Below, one piece after another: positions 49,283 to 61,107 of a stretch of 64,000 nucleotides of DNA. Every line of letters begins with the position of its first letter. Position 1 is the first letter of the stretch. Source of the DNA: Mugil cephalus (lineage: Eukaryota > Chordata > Actinopteri > Mugiliformes > Mugilidae); the NCBI RefSeq assembly GCF_022458985.1, contig NC_061779.1, positions 19,017,001-19,081,000 of the forward strand, read 5' to 3'. The notes under the pieces were generated by a model, which searched no databases, was not told the DNA's origin, and was given only the letters and a program-made list of their open reading frames with translations. The translations under genes and the position numbers were made by a program.

Positions 49283-50463
49283 GTAAGTCATGCGCACAAT
49301 AATGCAGTGGAATGTGCGGAGTAATGGCTCTGCCGTGGGAGGGAACCTTCCTCCTGGCTTGTTGTTGTTGATGTTGTGACTATTTGTCGGCGAGAAGCAC
49401 ATTTTACACTCTAATCCCCCTAAAGCAAATACATTTGAGGAGGACATAGTATCTCTACCACTGCACTTGTTATACATCTTTCCATTTCAGGTCTGAGTTA
49501 CACGGTATTTAGTAAATCATTCATGTTTTTTTTTTACCGCATGTGTTCGTTGTTGATGAATCCTCTGACTGCTTTCTCAATTAAAGGTTTGGTTGTCCTT
49601 ATTCTCAAAAGACTATTTTTTTTTGTTTTCCAAAAAAATGTTTTCCACCGGTTATAGAGCTGTTCATTCATGTCAACACAGCATCTCTCTCTCTTTCCAC
49701 ATTCCACTTTCTGTAAAAGGTTGTCTTTCATTGTGCATATCCAGGCCCTGCTTATATCCACCACGTCCTGCCTCACATTTAAATATCTAGGTGGTGTTTT
49801 TCCTTTGGGCACACGTCTCTGTCTCGACTGCCTTGCAGCCTGTGAGCTCTGTGTGTTGTGTGTACAATACGCAGAGTTGACTGTAAACAGACGAGAGGTT
49901 GTGTGTTGCAAACAGGTGTAAAAATCCCAATCGAGATGCATGTACTCATTGTTCAATGTTCATGTCCAAATCATTGTCTAAACCTGAAAATGCTACATCC
50001 AGTCAAAGGCCGTATTTTTAAAAACGGTGTTCAGTTTTGTAGTAGCCTACAAAGGTCTGTTTTTTTAAAGCCAGCTCCAGGGAGACTATTAGTGGACAAC
50101 TCCTCCAACTAAACTGGACCATTTGGAAGTGTTCTCAGGAGAGAATGACGCTAGTGTATTACTAAGTACCAGAGGCGTGCACACATCAGTGAAACTGTAA
50201 TAGTTCTCGATATTCACAAAGGTTTCTGAGCACGTCGTGACACCACTGACTGCTGCTGGATTTGCTGGAATCATTCTGTGATCCATGAATCACTTGTCAG
50301 CGCTGGTTGAGACTGAGGTCGCAACTGGGTTGAGTCACTTGAGGTGATTTATTTTTTGCCAGGCTGCATGCAGCTCCCCCTGAAGTCACAAAGGTTGGCG
50401 CACAGTGACACACAGAGGCAGCGGTCGTCCCAGGGACCCGTAAACAGCGACTCTCCTCCTTTA

Positions 50464-50497
50464 TTAATAATAATAATAATAATAATAATAATGATAA
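50464..50497. repeat. (AAT)n microsatellite
   Basis: Trinucleotide TAA/ATA run with one atg change near its right end. Confidence 0.93.
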
Positions 50498-51411
50498 TGT
50501 GTTGTATTTTTCACCACAACAGATTTAGAATCTCTGCCTCACCCCAAGTATCACTTCCATACGCTACATATTTTAGACGGCGCTTACAGCACACCTCCAG
50601 TTCCCTTCAACTCTCACATCCCGACGATACATTTCCTCTTCTTTTTTCACCCACTTGCCATTTTCCTCGTCTCCTCTTACAACCTCAGACTTTCTCCCCC
50701 TCTGATGCACTCTCCCCTCATTAAGGTTTGTGATTCTACTCTCATCAGCACTTCACTTGTTTAAGCGGTTCATAGTGCTTCCTGTTGAAATCACACATTT
50801 CATTTCCAACTCACTTCAGGACTCACTTATGCCCGGATATTATTAGCCACCCCAGTTTGTCGTCTTTGACTGAACCATTAATGGCTATAATTGGAGGCCA
50901 CAGAATGTGTGTGGAGGGGGGTGTGTGTGCAGAGTGATCATTTTCTATAGAAAGTGTGTGATGACAGGCTGAATTCTCACTAAGAGGGGAAGTGGTACAT
51001 AGGTTGAGAACTGTGGGGGGTTTCTTGTACACAGTGGAGAGAGTTAGTAGATCTATTAATACCGGCTATTCTATCTTCTCAAGTTGCAATCGTTTAATGG
51101 AAATCAAATGCTTTCCTACTTAGGATCTGTGATAATGCTGATCTTTTTTTGGGGCAGGACCCCACACGGGTCCGCTTGACCTTTCATGGAGAGTTCTTAT
51201 CATAGGGAAGATGATTTAATTTGCTTTGAATAGAATTAATTCTGATATAAAACACAATTAGGTTTCAACTTTTCATAGACGCTGGGTGGAGTTGGTCTTT
51301 TCCTCTTGTAAAGAGAAAGTAATGTCTTATTGAAAACTCTAACACATTAACTAAACAAACAGTTCAGACCTAAACCTGGAGTCATAATCAGTTCAGATCT
51401 ATAATCAGCAG

Positions 51412-51822
51412 GGGTGGGTATTGGCAAGGACTTCATGATACGATGCTTATCATTATCATGATGCTGGAGTCACGATACGATACATTATTGCGTTGTTATG
51501 ATATTGCAATATATATCCATATTCTATAAAGTTCACTGAGAAATTGTAAGTGCAAGTTAAAATACACGTTGGATATATGTACATCAGATGATAGCGATAA
51601 TACATTGGACAAACTGAGTCAAAAAACAATATTAATCCAAATGATCCATCTCCAGTTTATTCCATTTGTACAGATAAAGTGGTGGTGGAGGTGCGGAAGT
51701 TGTTTTCTTTTAAAACTGATATTAAGACACTCTATACTTCCTACACACTATATCGCCATATATATATATATATATATATAATTTTTTCTTATATTTCTAC
51801 CTATATTTCTTCCCATCCCTGG
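51412..51822 (+). mobile_element. hAT-like MITE
   Basis: Starts caggggtgggtattggcaag and ends ttcttcccatccctg, so the outer 10 bp are near-perfect inverted repeats of the CAGGGRTGGG type seen at hAT ends. The interior holds cacgatacgatacattattg and an AT run. It is in the opposite orientation to its relative in twf1 intron 8. Clear 8-bp target-site duplications were not seen. Confidence 0.7.
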
Positions 51823-52182
51823 TCTCTACAGTCTGGGTTACCTTTTCTGTAGAGTTATCTGTCTATGCAGATGGTTTAGGTTTGGTTGGATAGTTCAGGA
51901 AAGCGGAGAGAAGGAGAAACTAAAACAAATAGTTGAGCTTAGTTTCACGTCATGGTGGACTAAGAAAGACAGAGTAGCAGTTTTGCGTTTATGTATTGTT
52001 GTCATTTTTTGGAAAAAAATAAAAAATATTAAAATATATACTGTGACTCATCTTGCACTTGGGGGTGTGGACTACTTTACAAATTTTGCATCCAATTAAA
52101 TGCTTTCTTTCTCAAATTTCTTTTGTACCTCCGTCCCTCTTTATGATTACGATGCGCGCTCAGGTCACTGAACTCTACAGCG

Positions 52183-52220
52183 AGTTTGGTGGTGTAACTG
52201 TGAGTTTGGTGGTGTAACTA
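52183..52220. repeat. Short tandem duplication
   Basis: gtgagtttggtggtgtaact-like units of about 20 bp occur twice in a row. Confidence 0.75.
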
Positions 52221-54279
52221 ATTAGTCAGGTTCGCTTTCAACATTGTGGCGACAGGACTGAATGAGTCACGTTATCGTGCGGTTGACGCTATTTGCCTGC
52301 TGGTTTTAGCTTCTTATTTATAGCACGAACGTGAAAGTGACATCGGTCATGTCTAAATAATGTGCCTTTTCCCAAATGTCAGATAGCACTGCGAGGAACA
52401 GTGTCTTCCTATATACAAAGCAGTTGAATTGAATTTTATTTCCAGGGCTTTCAGCGCTCAAAAATGTCATTCTGGACACTTCTTGATCAGTGTGTCTCTC
52501 CAGAAAGTATTCAGAAGGACTCTCTTTCTTTGGTAGAAAGTAGTTCAGATAAAACCGTAGTGAAGTCCACGTAGAAGTAACCTGGACACTGTAGTCTAGA
52601 TATCTCAGAGATTAATTATGGAAGGCACAGAGGAGCATAACTATTATGCATAATTTCCATGTCATACAAACAGAAATTATTTCTACTGAGCAAGAACTGG
52701 AACCTCAATAGATGCCTTCTAAGTAAAGTAGGGATCATCTGATTTTCTTTAGGCTGGCTTTACTCAAGATTCAGTTCAAGATTCAAGATCACTTTATTGA
52801 CCCCTGAATGCTTTTTTCCGTGAGGTCATGAGATAAGAAAAACATATACGAACACGGCACGGATATAAGAAAAAACACAGTCTACACGGTTGTAATAGTT
52901 TGAGAGTGTAGAGGACTGAAAGAGCGCTGCTCACCCTGGAACAACTGATGCACTTCTACAAGCCCCTGAACAGATGGTTTGGGCTTCTGCGTGTGAGATG
53001 TGTGCGCTTGTAAGTGTGAGATGTGGAGATACTTTGTGTATACATGCACGAATATGCGTTTGTGTGAGTGAACCAGATGGTGTGTACTCTCACTTGAGAA
53101 TGCGAGGAAGGATTGGTGAAGTGAATGATCGAGGGACGTATAAAAAAACAGGGCCGATGCCGACGGTCGAGATTCAGCCGAGCCGTGACGTAACCACAAA
53201 CCCGGGTAGGTAGGGCACTGGAGCCGCGCTACAGAACCAGGCCCACTGTGAATCTCATCTATTATAGATGTGTGTCGCTGGCCTTCATGTTCCACCTTGT
53301 GCACATTATGATGTCTCCACTAAGCCCCAGCAGGTCTCCTCAGCTCTCTGAAATGTAGGCAGGCGGTGGGAGCACTTCACGGTAGAAACAGACCGTGCAG
53401 AGGTGTGACTATCCAAAAGAGCAGTTAAAAGCCCATTTGGAAAATGTGTCATCTGTTTCCATTTTTAAAAGAAGTAATACCTTGTATCACTGCAGTCCCT
53501 TTAGGGTCATGCCATTTGCATTTAGGCTTAAATCAGTTTTGTCTCGAACCTGGAAGCTGACATTGCTTTTGAAAGGTGACACATCCCCTGCATCATTTAT
53601 CATTTATGAGGCCTAGAAAATGTTTTGCAGTGAAATACACCTCCCTCTACTGTTTTTTTTTTTTCTGCTGTATTCACTACAACATGAGTCCCTCCCCCAG
53701 AAACCCACACAATTATTAATCCAGTTGCTGCAGAGGTGTTTTCCCTCTGAATCAAGAATAACAGATGTGTGATTTCGGATTCACAGTGGATGTTCAAGAA
53801 ACAACCTATGCTGTTCCATTGTACCACTCAAGGCTACGTGTGCTGTCCGATGGAGTGGGTGGTGGCCAGTGACTTCAGGTCATTCCGATGAACACTGGCT
53901 GTCATTACGCATTTGCGTTAAATCGTAGGTCACGGTGGGTTTGTGAGTCATCTATTTCAAGCGCGTCTTGTTTGCATTCAGCCACGGGTCGCGTGTAGCC
54001 TTTATATTTTGACACTCCTGTAAGCCACTTGTCAAGGGATTGTTGCAAGGTTGCAGCTGTTTCTGTTTCATAGAAAAATGTGTGTTACTCTGCCGCGCCC
54101 CGCGTAGTCTCCTCTGCGTTTGCTTCGCCAGCATGGAAGGTACCTTGATCCTCTTACAAATGATTAACTTGTACAGTCTGAAAATGAGGCCTAAAGACAC
54201 AGTCAGACTCAAAGAATAAAATGTAGACATGGATTATGATACCAATGTTGCAAAAGTCGCAGACTTATTATATCGTGTG

Positions 54280-54775
54280 GGGAAGTGACTGACAAATCTT
54301 TGGTTGATTAGACATTTTATATATATATATATATTTTTTTTCCACAATTTTACCCAACTAATTGAAATTAATTTAAATACAAGTGAACAAAAGTCTGACA
54401 TACTACAGTATGTTAGTATGTAAGTTCAAACGGTCAAGAAAATAGCTAAATGTTTTGTCATTAGGGGAACCTGACAGTCAGTGTGTAATATGCAGCGCTG
54501 TGATTGGCACAGTAGTGATGGGGGAGGGGCCTACTGTGTACAGGATTGAAGCTTAAATTGAAAGAAAAAATATATATATTTGAACCAGTGTATTATTTGA
54601 ATAGCTTACCACTTAATGCAAAATCATAATAACAATGTATATTTATAAATAGCACTAGTTTAATATAGAACACATACAGTAGGTAGGGGGTCCCTACTTA
54701 TTAATCTCTCCATCAGTTTGGGGGCCCATGGCCTGAAAAACGTTGCCTCAGAAGAATCTGGTCAGCGTATTTGCT
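54280..54775 (+). mobile_element. hAT-like repeat, copy in + orientation
   Basis: Left part caaatctttggttgattaga, right part tctccatcagtttgggggcc and catggcctgaaaaacgttg. The same parts occur in reverse order and strand at 60.15-60.40 kb. No transposase frame. An (AT)n and about 230 bp of extra sequence are inserted. Confidence 0.65.
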
Positions 54776-55699
54776 TTCTTGCTAAAAAAAAGAAAAAAAA
54801 GGATCAATACTGGACTTGGTTGTTAGGATAATGACGGGAGGAAATGGAGAATCCCATTTTGTTGGGTTACTCTTTTACATTAAATCAGGTATTGCTCTTG
54901 ATGCTTTGTTGTACTTAAGTTAATCAAGTTGTAAATGAAACAGATTTTAGTGCTAAGTTAAGCAATCTCATCATGCATGAAGCTTCCTTGTAGCAGTGAC
55001 GCGACATCTGCAGGAATCTCCATCTCCATAATGGGAAGCTGCTTCTCAGTTCCCTCTTTCACGCTACTACAGCCTCCTAATGAGCATAATATATTCACTT
55101 GTCTCTCTCCAAGGATTTGCACATTCTTAAAGGTAAGTGGAAGGGTAATTTAGAGTCGTGTGGAGCACCGTCCTTTACCGGATTAAACCCTGCTTTGCAT
55201 GGTATTACAGATGCTTACATTCAATCAAACCCTGACCGCTCTTCTCCGCTCGGATGAGTCGGGCTCCAGATACTGTGAACGGCACGGAGAAAGGTGACGG
55301 TAATATAAAAACCTGCTTCCGCCAATCACAGAGCTGGTAAATGTGATCGAGTGTTCTGCTGAGCAGTGTCTGTTGCTCTGTTGCTGGAGTGCCTCTGCCT
55401 CCCCATCTCATTTCCCGGCCTTCATTATTGTAGCCTGCAGGATGCCATCTGGGTTCTGTCATATGTTATTACTGCACCAAGCAAAGGCTGAGATGGCTTA
55501 TGTGCAGCATTGTGTGGCTGCGGGTCAGAGTGGAGTGAGCGTGCGTGTGTGTTTGTAGGAGTGGATGTGTGGGAGGCAGGATTGGAGGTCGCGTGTGTCC
55601 GTTTGTGTGCGTCTGAGAGGATTTTTTGCAACTGAGAGAATTAGCATGGCTGCATCTGCTGTATCATATTTGTGCTGAAACGATTATTCCTCTCATTTG

Positions 55700-55733
55700 T
55701 TATCAGGGCATTGTGTAACAATAGCCCTGATAA
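55700..55733. repeat. Short strong hairpin
   Basis: ttatcagggc and gccctgataa pair perfectly, and inner ttgt/acaa add four more pairs around a small loop. No TATA, terminator or gene context gives it a role. Confidence 0.7.
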
Positions 55734-58581
55734 TAACTGTGAACAGTTGAACTCACTCATCCAGGAGGGGCCGGAAGGTTCTCTGGTAAATTCAGAATTT
55801 TCTGGCCAAGAGGATCAGGTCAAACAACAACAACAACAATTCACACTAAAGCTAAAACAAAACCCGAGATGTCGACAGGGAGGTGTAGAAATAGAAGAAA
55901 CTGGAGTGGCACACTTGTTGCTCCGGTGCAGAAGGTAAAGCTTACTTGCAGGCGTGACCAGCGTTTGGACACGGAGGTCTTCTTCAGGGTGCGAGAACAA
56001 AACAGTGACGATATTCATTCATATTCAAGATATTGAGGAAAAAAAGTTGATGTCGGTGTCAAGGTGTAATGGCAGAAATATTTTGTTATACAAGACAAAA
56101 CAAATGTGACAAAAAAATGTACAATATACAGGCCGACAATATAAAATATACAGGCCGACAAAAGTAGTAAAATAGAAAAAACAAGGAATATCGCCTCCCT
56201 GATGGTGTCCAAAGCGCGGTCCGATTTTAGAAGGTCCCAGTGTTTGTGCCAAATGGGTAATACGTTCCACACACCGTGAATATTTTGTGATAAATAGTGG
56301 GCCGTTCTTTTTACTCTTTTGGGAGCCTATAAAAAGGTTGGCGTTCTGGTGAACTCACTGTGTACTGCTACAGAAGAGTATTAGAGCCACCCATGAGGAA
56401 AAAAATTAAATATAAACTGTACCATCTGTACTGTTGGTGAACTTGAGATCTTTGGATGGATGGATGAACTGTGTGTGCTTGTAGGGACCCACAGGGAAAG
56501 GGACGCGCTCCTGAGCCCTGGAGTTTACCTCCCTCCCTCAGCAGACAAGGCGACAGTGTGTGAATAAATCCAGGCCACTGTTAAAATGAAACAGTCCAAT
56601 ATGGTATCACAAATATAACTGAAAAAATAATCACAATACCAGTTTAAATTCTTAATATTAATTATTAATTAAGCCAATACTCTTCTGCGGAGTATCGCCG
56701 GTACCATACGCATACGGTACTGCCGGTTTGAATGTCTACTTTATGACAATGTATTTTGACTTTTTTTCTCCAAATTTTGACTTTTTTTTCTCAAATTTTT
56801 GACTAAAACTGAGCACAAATGAGAAAAAGAAACTCCCAATATCAAACCTTTACAGGTCAATGTCTGCTCAGTTAGGTATTTTGAAAATATTTGGTAGTAT
56901 ACGTCCAGTATCATCTCTATAGGGCGAGAAAAACGTGTGCCTGTAGCGTTTGGAGCTGGTTGTGTTTACCCCAAAATGTCAGCTTACGTCAGTTGAATTT
57001 ACACTTATTTCATTTAGTGCGTAAGGACGTCAAAAATACGTTGAAATAAGACTACAGATCGAAGATAAAAGTGTTTGTGCTGCAGACAGTGAGACAAGGA
57101 CAGAGACATAATGACGAGAGCTAGCAAACGGGGGAAACCAGCCAAAAGGAAATCGCTTCTTTACCTGACTAGTATTACTCCTTTGGTCGGGAGCCAGGCC
57201 ATAAATAACAAAATCAAATAATCTGGAAGGCTTCTTACTGGAACAGGCACAGTGGTACAGTGGCCCGGTAGTCAGCTCTCTGCGTCCCTGCGGAGGGGGT
57301 TCTGTTATATTCTGTCACTTCCCACCTCTGATTTATTATCGAGACATTTAGTTACACAGGAGTCCATCTCTGGGGAAAACAGAGGCCACAGTCAGGTGTA
57401 TTTCCAACCAACAACCCCTCCCTACCCCGATCTGCAGCCGTCCTGCAGCCCAGCATGTGTGTAACTGTGGTATGATGAATGGGGATGCAAGTGCTAAGAT
57501 GCTAAGATCCAGACAGAGATGAAGCTCAGACTCTCTTCCCTCTGGGTTTTCTTTCATGGAGAATGCTTTTTATGATCCCTAAGGAAGCCACAGTGGTTTG
57601 TCTGATGCTTCAAATCAAAACAGGATGTAGTAGAGTTGCACACTTAAAGCTGACGTCGATGAAAGTGCAGACATAAAAAGGAGGTTGGGCCGCAACAATA
57701 TATGCAGACTGGGGCCCTGAACACAGAATATTGTAGTTCAGCCGTGAAAAGGATGATATCAATGCTTGTGTGACCACACGTGAGCACACGTTTTATTTTT
57801 GTGAAGCGAAGTGATTACGTCTTTCATTGTTCATTTTCATCACATTTTCCATGAGCACTGTCCAGCTCACTGCACGACAATCAAAACATTTGTACAGGGG
57901 ATTGATAAAACCATAACTGGAATCATTCCCACTATGACTGCAAATAACAACAACAGCGTCTCATTCACACGTGCTTTCCTGTTGAGATACAGGTCCAGAG
58001 GGCAGAGCGGCGTTGGTATACACCGCCCAGCACAGGATAAGTCAACAGTCATTTTCCAGAAAATGACTCTACAATAACATTAAGAATACAAATCATAGCT
58101 CGTGATACAGATCGGATACTCCTCGTGGACTCCCTGGTCACTGTAACTCCAGAAGGGATGAATGCTTTTCTTCCATGTCGTCATTCGTTGTTTTCATGAT
58201 GTCAAGGGAAGGGAACTATCAGCACACCATCTATCACGCTGATTTATTCAATTACGTTTTTCTACATGGATTTGTTTGCACTTAGAGCACAGCTGCAGTA
58301 CTTTTGATACTTCCTTGTTTTATCAGCTTGGGCTCTCAACAAAACATTCAAAACTAACAAAACAGCAGTCTGTGGAAGCCCCGCCGGTACTGATGCCTTT
58401 TGAACATTTCCACGATTTTCAAGCTTTCTGTGGGTACAGCTGTAAAACACAAGGAAACTACTGTTTTGTGCTACTGTTTGGCAGCAACATAATTTTTCAA
58501 ATAATCAGCAGTGTGGTTTTACTCCAAACTTGGGCTTATCACAGTCGGTCAGCCACAGCAGTTACAAAGGAGTCCACTCAA

Positions 58582-61107
58582 TCACCCAGTTACGCCAACC
58601 CTCCTGGTGGCCCTGCAGCACATCCTCCTGGATCGGTCCCTTTTCAAGGCCAGCAGCTTCCTCTGGAACTGCTCACCGGCCACGATGTACAGGATCGGGT
58701 CCAGGCAGCTGCTCAAACTACACATGGTCTCGGAGAACTCATAGAACATGTAGAGGACGCTGGTGTTGGAGGGTGTCACCAGGTTGTGGACCCTCATGAA
58801 CACCAGGGTAATGACCATGACATGGTAGGGCACAAAGGAGAGGACAAAGACCAGTATGGCGGCGGTGATGAGCCTCAGCGGCTTTCCTCCTGCTCGCTGG
58901 CTTCCCCTGCTCCTCCTACCTGTTGGTAGACGCCTCAGAACGCGAACTGTCATCACGTAAAAAGTCAGCATGACGCTGAACGGCAGCAAGAAGCCTAACG
59001 TCGTTCTGACGACGGCGATTGTCTTGACGTAGAAAAAGGGACCCTGGATGTGGTCCATACACACCGTCACGTTTTCAGAGCGCTGCACGGCAAAAGTAAC
59101 AAAGAAGTCAGGAATGGAGGTGAGGACGAGCAGGACCCACGCGCAGACCGAACACAGCCTTGCTTTACCCACATTCCACCACCGCAGGGAGCTGATGGGG
59201 TGCACCGTGCCAACGTATCGGTCAAAGCTGATCAGCGTGAGGAAGAGGATGCTGCCGTATATGTTGATGTTGAAGGAGATCTTCTTGAACTGACAGAAGA
59301 TCCGTATGTGTGCCATGTGCGAGGTCTGGAAGGTGTAGTAGAGGTTGAAGGGGAGAGTGAGGATCCAGGCTGAGTCGCACAGGGCCAGGTTTAACAGGAA
59401 AACACTGCTGGCACTTGATGTTTTCCTGAAGCAGGTGTAGTTGATTAGCAGTGCTATGTTTCCCAGGATCCCCACGGGAAGGGTCAAGGTGAAGAGCACC
59501 AGCAGGAGGTAGCAGTACCACTGGTCGTGGTTAAAATGGCTGCAGAATACCGTCGACCGATTCAGGAAGCCGAGGAACACCTCTAGGATTTAACGGATCA
59601 AGAATCATATATATCAATTATTCTACTAAGATTTTATTAGAGATAAATGACAATAAATGACCACATTTCAAACCACAACTTCCCGTTTGTGACGCCAGCT
59701 TTCTAATAAAGGTATATTTAGGTGAGAATGTGGATAAATCTGTCAATTCCATATGAAGTTTTAGTCAGCCACGTTTGCATAAAAATGATCCTGGCACTTG
59801 ACTAAGTACAGTTATATAACGTAATCTCATCTGTATCTACAGAACAGTGTAACATCGACAGGTCGTGGTTTTGTGGGTGCACCAGCTTCATAAAATCATG
59901 CCGTCAAACACTGTGCTCAGACCAAGAAATAGCTTTGTTGCCCCCGTTTCCTGTGTCTTTATGTTAAGTTAAATGAAGGTTTAATGGCTGTACATTAAAT
60001 CGACATCAATCTTGTAATATAAATTACAGCATGAACTAGAACTAAAACCATCTAAAATATTCAGTAGGCTACACAGAGTGCCACTTTAAATCCAAATAGG
60101 ATTTAAATGTCCCTCTCTCATTTTGTCCCAAGCTGTCAAATAGTAATAGTTTAAATGAGTGGTCTTCAACATTTTCAGGCCAAGGACCCCCAAACTGATT
60201 AGAGATTAAGTAGAGACCTCTACCTACTATATGCGTTCTATATTAAACTCGGCCTAGTGCTATTGTTATCAGGTTCAAATATTCATTTTTTTTTTATTAT
60301 TTCAAAGTAATGTGTATTTAAATTAGTGAAAAAACAACAAACAAACATATATATAAATGTCTAATCAACCAAAGATTTTGTGACCCCACTGCAGAACCAT
60401 ATATCATGTAATATTCTAAATCCAAATGCCCTATACACTAAATACTACATAAGAAATGTGTGCAAATTAGCATTTATCCTCAACTTCTTACTATACTCAG
60501 CCGGTCATATTGATCCAGATGTTAAGCCTGGCTCTCAGACAGCACTTTAAGTGAGACGTGTCCTCCCACTCTCTCTTAGGACTCCTCTATATTTACAGTA
60601 GCTGTCTCCATAGTCTCTGAGCGTCGCTAGCGTGTCCAGGAAGTGAGCGCTAGACCGTCTGCTGCGATGCAACAATGAAGGCTGGGGGACTGGGGATCTA
60701 TTGCTCCACTACGTTATCAGAGATAGCACATTCATTTTGTTCATCTGAGCATGTCTTAGCGGTGCACCTGTCTACCTCTGAAAAGGGACAGATAGACAGG
60801 AAAAAAGATTGTGTAGTTGATAATTGTGTTTAAAATGTGTAAAACGCGCTGCAATATCGATCACACAGCTATAATTTTAACTATCAACTGATGAAAAGAC
60901 ACTATATCATAAATATTTGATAGCTAGTGTGATATTAAAAGACATCTTTGGAAATGATAATACAAGTACATTAAATTTTTTATTTAATTAGTCTGATAAG
61001 CCTTTAGTAGAATAGTTCATTTATAATAATGATGAAAACACTCCAGGCTCAGGCTACTTACCTCCTTCAGCCGTGACAGATTTGTTGCTGAGGTAGAGTG
61101 GTATCAT
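58582..61107 (-). CDS. Class A GPCR, P2Y/SUCNR1-like orphan, two coding exons
   Basis: Exon 1 (61107-61062) encodes MIPLYLSNKSVTAEG plus one base and ends in a gtaagt donor. Exon 2 (59582-58582) opens after a tag acceptor in the matching phase and encodes the rest, giving 348 residues. Before exon 2 an in-frame TAA lies a few codons upstream and there is no ATG there, so the split start is needed. Seven hydrophobic helices are visible. Conserved marks are GN in TM1 (LPVGILGN), LALCD in TM2, Cys112 and Cys190 for the disulfide, DRY (136-138), PYH in TM6 and DPILY in TM7. The N-terminus has two N-glycosylation sites (NKS, NRS). A CC pair near the C-terminus may be palmitoylated. The family is the purinergic/succinate-like delta group. 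The basic residues that bind nucleotide phosphates in P2Y receptors are not kept, so the ligand is unknown. The gene is antisense within, or close to, tmem117. Confidence 0.9.
59583..61061 (-). other. Intron of the P2Y-like GPCR gene
   Basis: A 1.48-kb intron that separates the 15-codon start exon from the main exon. It contains a hAT-like fragment at 60.15-60.40 kb. The acceptor tract is weak in pyrimidines (gatccgttaaatcctag), so splicing there depends on context. Confidence 0.7.
60150..60408 (-). mobile_element. hAT-like repeat, copy in opposite orientation
   Basis: Starts gagtggtcttcaacattttc, then aggccaaggacccccaaact, the familiar cagtggttctcaacc-type end of hAT elements, and ends atcaaccaaagattttgtga, then cccc. 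It is the inverse of the 54.3-54.8 kb copy and lies in the GPCR intron. Confidence 0.7.

Larger units (their letters stand above)
49283..58581. other. tmem117 intron (first part), repeat-rich
   Basis: No further tmem117 exon (expected to continue with residues like LLRLKMF...) was recognised. Contains an (AAT)n run (50464-50496), two hAT-like elements, AT microsatellites (51756-51780, 54322-54341) and short hairpins. Open frames are not supported as genes. Confidence 0.55.

Noticed and set aside
52882..53304. 140-codon minus-strand frame
   Set aside because: No start context, no domain, starts with a non-ATG codon (TTG) and lies in intronic DNA of tmem117.
56015..56340. Minus-strand frame with a hydrophobic stretch, possibly the end of an old retroelement
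   Set aside because: The phrase NVLPIWHKHWDLL and a small internal duplication hint at a transposon remnant, but no reverse transcriptase or other motif could be confirmed.
58276..58929. 217-codon frame on the + strand
   Set aside because: It overlaps the GPCR coding exon on the opposite strand and is a shadow of it.
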